A stretch of 64,000 nt of DNA from Agapetus fuscipes. Taxonomy: Eukaryota > Arthropoda > Insecta > Trichoptera > Glossosomatidae. This document shows positions 57,401-64,000 of the stretch, one piece after another (position 1 is the first letter of the stretch; every line of letters begins with the position of its first letter). Made by a program: the position numbers and the translations under genes. The notes below the pieces were generated by a model. It made no database searches. It saw only the letters and a program-made list of their open reading frames with translations, and had not been told where the DNA came from. The stretch is taken from contig OX637351.1 in assembly GCA_951799405.1 (NCBI GenBank), forward strand, positions 6,480,251-6,544,250. The letters run 5' to 3'.

Positions 57401-59998
57401 GAGCATATTTGAAAATATAAATGGTAGGTATATATTTTTGGTGCTCCGCCAGGATTCGTACCCACAACCTTCCATTTACAAGTCAGAAGTGTAAACCACT
57501 AGACTACGGACCGGTAATAGTAGTACATTAACTGTTTCTTCCAGGGCACCTTCTTCCAATGCAGCCTTGGCCACCTGTTTCACTGGGAGTGCGGTCTTCC
57601 ATTCGTCCCCCTGCTGATCCCCCCACTGGTGGAGGGTCTCCTGTCTCCGCCAGCTCCCCCCAATCAGCCGCGGCACAGCTACAGTGATCTGTACGACCCG
57701 CAGCCCGGCTGCCCCCACTGCGGACTGGACAACGACAGTTTGGACCCTGTCAACATGGACTGCGACAAAGTCAGCCTGGACATCAAGTGCACCAACCCCA
57801 CTATCCTGCTGCCAAATCCACGACTAGAGTGGTGTGTATCTGCTTTTGTTAGCTTGCTTTTGTGATGCATTGTTTTTGTGTCTCTCCTGATATGTACTAT
57901 CTGCTTTAACAAAATTTATATAGCGTCTTTTATGACAGTGTGTCATTGCAGAGGCGCTTGTCCATATGATTGGATAAAGAGGTGTGTTTTTTCATTCCAA
58001 AAAATGTTTTACGTGTCAAATATTATGTTTTCTTACTTTCTTCATTTTGTGTTTTGACACCGATCCATAATGTCTTGCCCTTTTCCGTTAAAATTCGTCA
58101 ATTTTATCGATGACAAGATTTATACCGCATGCGTCTATGCTCGGACTGCTCCGGGCATAGTACGCACGCGGAAATGCAACTGTGAAATTATTTGTTCTCT
58201 TTCTTACTAATGACCATTTTTGTAGAACTCTGTCGAAATTCCGCTAGGGGTGGCCAGAGCCTCTGCGGAGCTACCTCCATTTTTTCCTATCCTTACATAC
58301 CTCTTTCAATTCATTCATATCCATCACCTTTTTTATAGATTTTCTTCTTGTACGCTCATTTTGTATATCCCATTCTTTCACAATTTCCTCAATCTGATCA
58401 CTCCATACTTTTCTCGGTCGTCCCTTACCTCTTTTTCCTTTCACACTTCCTCTGTATATATACTTTGTCAGTCTATCATCATTCATTCTTTCCACATGCC
58501 CAAATCTCATCACACAGTTATATAATGTGTAGTTTCGTTAAAATAATTTCTAGTCCACAGATATCCTAAGTCAATGGTCTGTCTCAATACACAAAGCCCT
58601 CAACTAAATTGCATTCAATTTAATTATGTTACGATGGACTGTTTGCTTTCAGGATACCTGCGCGCATGTCGGTCCCCTCGTCTCGCGCTGTGTCAGCTGG
58701 CACCTCTGTGGTTTCCCTGCCGCTGCCCGCCTCCTCCGTCCCCATGTTTCCCAGCGAGCTGCTGCCCGTGCTGGTCTCCGGGGTGGCCAGGATCACGGCC
58801 AGCCAGCAGAACCAGGACTACGAGGAGATGCTGAGCAGCACGAGGGGCGAGGAGAAGACAGAGAGGGAGCTGGTGGACGCCATCTGTGATAGACACAACA
58901 CTATTGAAAGGATATGCACCGCTATAAGTGAGGATTGTCTCCATATATGTCGCAGAAATGACCCATTTACTCAATATTGTTAAGATTTTACTGGGGTTCT
59001 CTTTGAATTAAACTGCAATTATTTATTTTAACAGAATTTATTTTACACGTTTTGGTTTACAATTTACAGTAATTGATAATCTCTGCGTATACACGTTCAA
59101 ATGTTGGATGCAGCTAATTCACTGATGCGCTTTGTAGTCCGTATATATAGGTACAAAACGGATCATTCTTGCATATTCCAGATCATTCGATCTCTCGCTC
59201 ATACCAGACCGCCGTTCTATGTACCTTACTACTACCATCATACTAGAGCCAGATTATTCTACACACTAACGTACATGTTCAGGCAGGCGTGGGTACTTCA
59301 AATCCTTAGTTCGTAACAATATGTTATATCCACCTTTCCTCAATGTCACCATCAGTGTAACAGCAAGGATGTGTTTAGGTTATGTTCAACAGACAATGCA
59401 TTTTTCACCAGTTAGTAATAATAGTAATAATTAACTAGATTTATATGCGCCTTTTTGTGATTTACATCACTACAAAGGCGCATGTGGGCTCTAGCGGGAA
59501 AACAAGAATGCTTTGAGCATCTTCCTGAAGGCTGTCTCATCTTCCTGGACTCTCAGCCTCTCTGGGAGAGCATTCCATGCCGCTGGCCCGGCAACACGGA
59601 AAGAGCAGTTCCAGAAAAAATATTTACAGTTATTGTTGTTTGACCGGTCCGTAGCTCAGTGGTTACACTGCGGACTCTGAATGGGAAGTTTGTGGGTTCG
59701 AATCCCGGCGGAGTACAAAAAAATACCATTTATATTTTCAAATATGCTCTTCGCTGGGTTGAAAAATTGATAAACCTTTACCAATGACCGGTCACCAAAG
59801 GTCCATCCAGCCTTACAGCAACTGGGTCTTGCTTGAGTATTGGCGCTTTGTAGCGACGACCAAGCTCGTACACCTCTGGGGCACTGCAACAAGTGTCATA
59901 GACCCCTAGAGCCTCTAGAATCTAGGGAGTCTCCCGCACAGGATTTCTTAAAAAAATATATATATATATTTATTTGAGTATTACAGAGGTTCCCAAAC

Positions 59999-60030
<32 letters not shown>

Positions 60031-63000
60031 ATAGATTTGTGAAGAGGAATGCAATGCACCAACCTATTCTGCCTGGCCAGAAACAGGTATTAATATCATC
60101 ATTTAATAATTCATTATTGTTTATTATTAATGAATTATTAAATAATAATTACCCAATAACATCTGTTGAACCAGGGTCAAAGTTAAAGTCAAGTGACCCA
60201 AGCGGGAATCGAACCAACGTTGTTCCATTCAAAACACGCTAGAAAGATCAGCCCTCTTGGCCCCCGCGGCTATAACCCGACCACCAAGACCCAGTTTTCA
60301 AGTCACCCTTGAAATTTTGAGTTTTCTCACGGCACCCTAGTCATATAATATCGATCTGTGGTAGGTATATTTCATATTTGTACGGCTGAAGAAGAAATCA
60401 GGTAAGAAAATAATACAACTCGTATTTAAAATTCACAAGTACATTTATATATATATAAGTACATTCCATAAAATGTTTGTATTCATGTATGCACACAAGC
60501 TTCTGCTTTCGCATGAAGACATCTGGCCAGGCAAAATAGGTTGGTGAATTGCAATCCTCTTCACAAATTAAAAAAAAAAAAAAAAAATGTAAAATTTTGA
60601 TTTTTAGTAGAGACTTCAGGGGCGCCTCGCGGCACCCCTGATCTCTCTGCGGCACCCCAGGGTGCCGCGGCACCCACTTTGGGAACCTCTGGAATATTAC
60701 AATGACTATATAATTATTGTTTCGCAGAATTATCATATTAGAATTATTAGTCCCATTTATGTTTCTCCTGAATCCCGTGATCATATCCATTAAATGTTTC
60801 CAGTGTAAAAAGAACTGAGTGTTGTGTGGATTTTGTGAAAAGAAATAATATTAAACATGTTTTGATATGTTTCAGGTACCGGAGCTGACCCTCGAAAACC
60901 AATTCCAGAAGCAGACGACGGCAGCGGTCTCCATTTGTCAGCGAGGGAATTCAACCTCTGCGCCGTGCACCTCTTCCGTTCCATGCACTGCGACCTAGAC
61001 GGCCTCGACAAAAAGCGGAGAACTCCAATCATGGTCGCCATCATCAGCTACGATCACAAGATTCAAGACAACATAGAGAACAAAAACAAACCTGAATATG
61101 TCTCAGTCATGAACCAGTACGAAAAGGATTTCTTCAGCGTTTTGAACTATCTAGTTAAAGCAGGCGCTAACGTGACAATCCGAGGCCCTGAAGGTGTAAC
61201 GGCGCTACACTTAGCGGCGAAAAACGGCAACGTTGCCGCTTGCTCGTTAATCTTGGAAAGCCACACTTTCTCACCGGGTTTCATCAATCAGAAAGACGAC
61301 GGCGGATGGACGCCGTTGGTGTGGGCTGCGGAAAACGGAAACTACAACGTCGTCAAGTATTTATTGAGAAATTCCGCAGATCCGATGGTGAGGGATAGCG
61401 AGAGCAATGTGGCGTTGCATTGGGCCGCTTTAGTCGGTTGCTGTGATTCAATTAAAGTGCTTTCGGAGCACGGTTGTGATGTGAACGCGGTTAACGGACA
61501 CGGGGACTCACCGTTGCACGTTAGCGCTAGATTGGATCATTACAACGCCGTTATTATCTTGCTGGCTCGCGGCGGTAAGATTGATTTGAAGAACGGGAAT
61601 GGAGAAACACCGATTGACTGCGTAGGCGATGAGAATAGCCCTTGTTACAGTGCTCTGTCGATTAACGCGCACGTGAAGAGTATTGTGCGGTCGTTAGGCC
61701 GGCATGAAAGGATCGTTTTGGTGGACATCTCTAACGGGAAGGAGAACAGTCCTGTGCAGTGTGTTAACGCTGTGGATGAGTGTGACAGTTTGGGAGATTT
61801 TACTTACGTCACGGAAAACTGCTTCACTACAGACGTCCACATTGATAACAAGATCTCTACAATGGAGGTAATAATAAAAATAATCTAAGTTGCAAAGATA
61901 AATTAACGTTTAAAATTCATATTAAATGAATTAAACAGAAAGTTAAACAGAAGTTTGCACTTACAAATGCTGCATGTGTACTTACGATTCAAAAAACAAA
62001 CCTCAAATGAACACTAGCTCTGCAACTTATGCCGACCTTCCTTGAAACAGGGGTGACATTGGTAAAGTGAACCATAGGTGAGGTCTAATCTAATCTAAGT
62101 TGCCAAGATATGTAACATTGGGGATTCACATTATATGCATTTTCACAAGCAAACACGTATAAGTTCACGCTTGTACATGCCGCATGTGAACCTACAACAT
62201 AAAAACCCAAATCTCAAATGAACATACACCTTGCAACTCTTGCCGACCTTCCCTGGGACATTGGCAAAGTGAACCATTTTCTACAGAATGGGTGGTCAGC
62301 CACATACCAACCTATAAGTCAAGGAACATACACAACAAATTACATTCTTCAAATCAACAAATAATATGTATGGACATCAAAACTAAAACATAATACAAAA
62401 TTCTAATATAAAAAACCCTAGTCCTAGCCGTCAACATTACAGATTAACCGCCATTTCTTTCTGTCTTTACATACTTCTTTCATTATCCAGAGTCATGACT
62501 TTCTTCATACAAGCTCTCCTTTCATTATGACTCTGGATATAGTACCAGTCATATTTGAAACTCTGTTATTATTTCCAAACTCTCATCTCTATGATCTACC
62601 ATGTGTGCGTAACTCATTCTCATAATGGTTTCCCCGGCATCTTCCAGCCGTGCAAGTGCCTGGTGGTGTGTGGCTCTTCAGGCAGTGAATGTCCCTGCTC
62701 CAGCGTCTCCGTGCAGACCTGGTACGGCCCCGACGGCAGGCTGGTGCCCCACTTTGACTACAGAGACCCCCCCATGATATTTGAGTGCAACGATGTCTGC
62801 TCTTGCAACAAGGTAAATGCCCGCCAATCCTGTTCATGCACCTCTAGTAAAGCAATCCTTTGAGAATTAGGAATGCACTAACCCACTCATCATACAAAAA
62901 TTCAAATTCAGTCTTTCGGTAACCTTCCAACTGTCAACAGGAGTGTTACCTGATTGGAAAAAAAACCCCTAAAATCCATAAAAATGCCAAACTGTATATT

Positions 63001-63893
63001 ATCTTCTTAACGTGCCAACAAAAATAAATACCTAAGTTATAAAATGTGGAATAATATTTCACTTATCTATTTTGTATGATTACGTTCATAAAAAATATTT
63101 TTTATTTGTCAAAATATTTTGCTAGCAAAAGTGACAGCCATTTCTAGAACTGGTGATGTTCAAGTATGTACGTACTTGCTTCTTCAAGTATGTAACTTCT
63201 ATGCTTGCGGTGATAGATACTTGTGAAAATCATCCCGTACACAATGAGGTCGGAATATTTTTTTATTTTATTACCTGACGATGATAATATATTGAAAACG
63301 TTAGTAATTTTTTTTTTTTAATTAAATTACATGTAAGTGAAAATTAAGCAGTGTTTAATTGGAATTGATCCTTAAAATTAATAGTATTAATGAACATTTT
63401 TGAATTCAGAATTAATATTTTCATACTTGCAACAACACTAGTAACAATTTTCCCAAACCATTTTCTACAGCATGGGTGGTCAGCCTCATACCAACCTTTA
63501 AGTCAAGGAACTGTGATTCTGACCCGTTAAAAGAATGAAGGATATGTCAGCAACAAAAAAAGAATTTATTCCACAAAACTCAGTGGCAGAAGAAGTGTTG
63601 GGAGTTCCTCTGTTGTTTTTGATAATGTTCCATTTGTTTTCCAGTCGCAGTGCCTGAACCGTTGTCTCGGCAGTCAACGGCCATGGTCATCTCTGGTGGT
63701 GTTTCGCAAGGCGGGCGGGGGCGACGCCGTACTGTCTCGGGCAGGCGGCTGGGGCGTCAGGACGGCGTGCCCGTTGGCCCGGGGGAGCCTGGTCACGGAG
63801 TACGTGGGCGAGGTGCTGGAGGCCCACACAGCCTACAGGAGACACGAGGATGCTTATCTGTTTGAGCTGGACGTGAAGGAGGATGTGCTAGAG
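52500..63893 (+). CDS. G9a: EHMT/G9a-type histone H3K9 methyltransferase, N-terminal 1486 residues
   Basis: Nuclear enzyme that mono- and dimethylates histone H3 Lys9 using SAM. Start ATG 52518 (CAACATGA). Coding exons: 52518..54418, 54971..55559, 57545..57831, 58653..58927, 60876..61867, 62648..62812 and 63645..63893, all phase-consistent. Domains: acidic/basic disordered N-terminus 1-740; Cys-rich zinc region ~739-925 (CMCTVDS, CCAGCGVFC, GCPHCG); ankyrin repeats ~1070-1270 (GVTALHLAAKNGN, DDGGWTPLVWAAENGN, NVALHWAALVG, GDSPLHVSAR), which read H3K9me1/2 in relatives; pre-SET 1305-1410; SET start with GWGVR and EYVGE. The catalytic NHxC part lies beyond the window. Order matches vertebrate G9a/GLP. 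Confidence 0.96.
54540..54600 (-). repeat. Decayed hammerhead-like motif in EHMT intron
   Basis: Minus strand: CTGAGGA (54589..54583), GTCAGATATGAC hairpin and GAAACGTAGAG (GAAA 54563..54560). Helix II is not contiguous with the core, so this is the weakest example. Confidence 0.3.
54971..55559 (+). CDS. G9a: EHMT exon 2 (acidic linker and Cys-rich domain)
   Basis: Acceptor TTTTTTGCAG; T completes Ser, then LEPEEEEETIPTEIDGE. The end reads CRAIDSVGGRSIGCGRV, YLLPCDIHRKRM and HHCCAGCGVFCTQ, donor CAG|GTAATT. The cysteine pattern is the EHMT zinc region. Confidence 0.95.
55588..57515 (-). mobile_element. SINE-A split by a Harbinger-like DNA transposon
   Basis: The SINE (minus) occupies 55588..55685 and 57337..57515. 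The insert 55686..57336 has inverted ends TGGCTGGTTCGGAC and AGGCTAGTTCGCAC, both followed inward by GAGTAATTTAG words, with TAA on each side. Three-base TAA duplications fit PIF/Harbinger. No transposase was recognised. A perfect 11-pair hairpin AAACATCGATC/GATCGATGTTT lies near 56440. Confidence 0.8.
57545..57831 (+). CDS. G9a: EHMT exon 3 (Cys-rich domain)
   Basis: Acceptor TTTCTTCCAG, then GTFFQCSLGHLFHWECGLPF, DPQPGCPHCGLDNDSL and NPTILLPNPRLE plus TG, donor GTG|GTGTGT. The C..GH.FH..C and C.HCG patterns complete the zinc domain begun in exon 2. Confidence 0.95.
57912..57975 (-). mobile_element. LINE-E tail fragment
   Basis: TATATAGCGTCTTTTATGAC and GAGGCGCTTGTCC show the LINE-E terminal stem. 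Confidence 0.4.
58140..58590. mobile_element. Repeat H split by LINE-A 3' end (-)
   Basis: Repeat H flanks (GGAAATGCAACTGTGAAATT; TTCGTTAAAATAATTTC) match 29495..29650. LINE-A at ~58223..58513 encodes, on the minus strand, [20 protein letters not shown] and [19 protein letters not shown]. Confidence 0.75.
58653..58927 (+). CDS. G9a: EHMT exon 4 (linker)
   Basis: Acceptor TTTGCTTTCAG|G completes Trp, then IPARMSVPSSRAVSAGTS, MFPSELLPVLVSGVARI, EEMLSSTRGEEKTERELVDA and ICTAI plus A, donor ATAA|GTGAGG. GC-rich. The sequence joins the zinc region to the ankyrin repeats and has no domain I recognise. Confidence 0.88.
59440..59615 (-). mobile_element. LINE-E (CR1/L2-like) 3' end
   Basis: The minus frame reads NCSFRVAGPAAWNALPERLR, VQEDETAFRKMLKAFLFSR*, then ATGCGCCTTTGTAGTGATG and the mirrored CAAAAAGGCGCATATAAAT. 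Confidence 0.7.
59642..59956 (+). mobile_element. SINE-A, LINE-C-type tail
   Basis: GACCGGTCCGTAGCTCAGTG and GGGTTCGAATCCCGGCGG give one of the best-preserved heads. The tail is CTCCCGCACAGGATTTC then poly-A. Confidence 0.92.
59976..60699. mobile_element. Non-autonomous hAT-like element
   Basis: Ends CAGAGGTTCCCAAACTTT (from 59984) and the inverted CAGAGGTTCCCAAAG (to 60691) are of hAT type. Flanks GAGTATTA and GAATATTA (7 of 8 identical) suggest an 8-base duplication. The interior has a 15-pair hairpin near 60102..60142 and GGTGCCGCGGCACCC, but no transposase. Confidence 0.85.
60876..61867 (+). CDS. G9a: EHMT exon 5 (ankyrin repeats, start of pre-SET)
   Basis: Acceptor ATATGTTTCAG; GT completes Ser, then TGADPRKPIPEADDGSGLHL. 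Ankyrin units: RRTPIMVAIIS, GVTALHLAAKNGNVAACSLI, GGWTPLVWAAENGNYNVVKY, NVALHWAALVGCCDSIKVL, GDSPLHVSARLDHYNAVII, GETPIDC. The pre-SET lead is RIVLVDISNGKENSPVQCVN and DFTYVTENC. Donor GAG|GTAATA; a LINE-B module begins 13 bases later. Confidence 0.96.
61881..62073 (-). mobile_element. LINE-B 3'-end module, partial, abutting EHMT exon 5 donor
   Basis: AATCTAAGTTGCAAAG begins right after the donor region; the module is cut at GTAAAGTGAACCA. Confidence 0.75.
62079..62545 (-). mobile_element. LINE-B 3' end with terminal module
   Basis: Module 62079..62327, UTR, then the reversed frame end (CCGCCATTTCTTTCTGTC, CATTATCCAGAGTCATGAC). It is the third minus-strand example of frame and module together. 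Confidence 0.82.
62648..62812 (+). CDS. G9a: EHMT exon 6 (pre-SET zinc cluster)
   Basis: Acceptor CATCTTCCAG, then PCKCLVVCGSSGSECPCSS, VSVQTWYGPDGRLVPHFDY, DPPMIFECNDVCSCNK, donor AAG|GTAAAT. The Cys spacing is that of the SUV39-family pre-SET, which binds three zinc ions. Confidence 0.96.
63275..63312 (+). ncRNA. Hammerhead-like motif in EHMT intron
   Basis: CTGACGA (63275..63281), a weak ATA/TAT stem, GAAA (63294..63297), then ACGTTAGTAATTT. The 3' part matches the Penelope arms (ACGTTCGTAATTT), so it is probably a Penelope end fragment. Confidence 0.4.
63463..63512 (-). mobile_element. LINE-B module fragment
   Basis: CATTTTCTACAGCATGGGTG and CCTTTAAGTCAAGGAAC only. Confidence 0.65.
63645..63893 (+). 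CDS. G9a: EHMT exon 7 (start of SET domain)
   Basis: Acceptor TTGTTTTCCAG, then SQCLNRCLGSQRPWSSLVVF, RKAGGGDAVLSRAGGWGVRT, SLVTEYVGEVLEAHTAYR and DAYLFELDVKEDVLE, donor GAG|GTGAGG. GWGVR and EYVGE are SET-N signatures. AGGGDAVLSRAG between the VVFR strand and GWGVR is longer than the usual R-T-x-x-GWGVR link. The rest of SET is outside the window. Confidence 0.94.
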
Positions 63894-63929
63894 GTGAGGG
63901 AGATTTTATAAATAATAATAATAATTTGA

Positions 63930-64000
63930 CAATATTTTTAGTGCCATTTTGTGAGTTCACCGCAAGCGCACTGCAGAGCCATACAGACATACATGTCTTC
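63930..64000 (-). mobile_element. LINE-E tail fragment at window edge
   Basis: TAGTGCCATTTTGTGAGTTC and GCAAGCGCACTGCAG resemble the LINE-E terminal stem after an (AAT)n tract. Confidence 0.35.

Noticed and set aside
59642..59715. Functional tRNA gene
   Set aside because: It has A- and B-box-like sequence but continues into the SINE-A body, and the cloverleaf is poor.

Overview
This is insect-type genomic DNA: AT-rich, intron-rich and crowded with decayed retroelements. Dispersed TAGGTACCTACC-like words hint at Lepidoptera or a related holometabolan, but that is only an inference. Exons were found by translating both strands and matching splice phases to well-known families. All three genes splice cleanly with GT/AG introns and consistent phases.

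Three protein-coding genes account for all recognised coding sequence. (1) Dynamin (shibire type), + strand, enters from the left edge. Ten exons (495..25361) encode the last 570 residues: stalk, PH, GED and proline-rich domains. A separate alternative last exon with a matching phase lies at 35398..35461. (2) An Aurora kinase (B/ial-like), - strand, 50343..43922, is complete: six exons, 309 residues, from a short N-terminus to the terminal HPW motif. Its 84-base last exon is too short to stand out as an open frame. (3) A G9a/EHMT-type histone H3K9 methyltransferase, + strand, starts at 52518 and leaves the right edge inside the SET domain; seven exons encode 1486 residues here. Dynamin and Aurora converge. 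Aurora and EHMT are head-to-head, about 2.2 kb between start codons.

Most of the remainder is mobile DNA. I separate several non-LTR lineages: LINE-A (tail ending near GGCGACAGAGTTACAG), LINE-B (whose 3' end is a ~250-base module ending in (TTAGA)n, over 20 copies), LINE-C and LINE-D/E (CR1/L2-like ends) and LINE-F. There are two tRNA-headed SINE families. SINE-A occurs with two different tails, one matching LINE-C and one matching LINE-D. A Penelope-like element with a GIY-YIG domain and 240-base inverted arms sits in dynamin intron 6. DNA transposons include pogo-like, mariner-like, two hAT-like with 8-base target duplications, a Harbinger-like element and several foldback MITEs. Many are nested.

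The most notable features are: a nine-copy 107-base array that multiplies the end of a dynamin exon together with its splice donor; the alternative dynamin tail exon; hammerhead-ribozyme-like cores recurring in several repeats, including one just downstream of the dynamin stop codon; two LINE-derived tails on one SINE; a 5S rRNA-like block abutting a SINE; a 51-base array open on both strands; and the divergent pairing of a histone H3S10 kinase with an H3K9 methyltransferase. No functional tRNA or rRNA gene, CRISPR array, virus or bacterial sequence was recognised.
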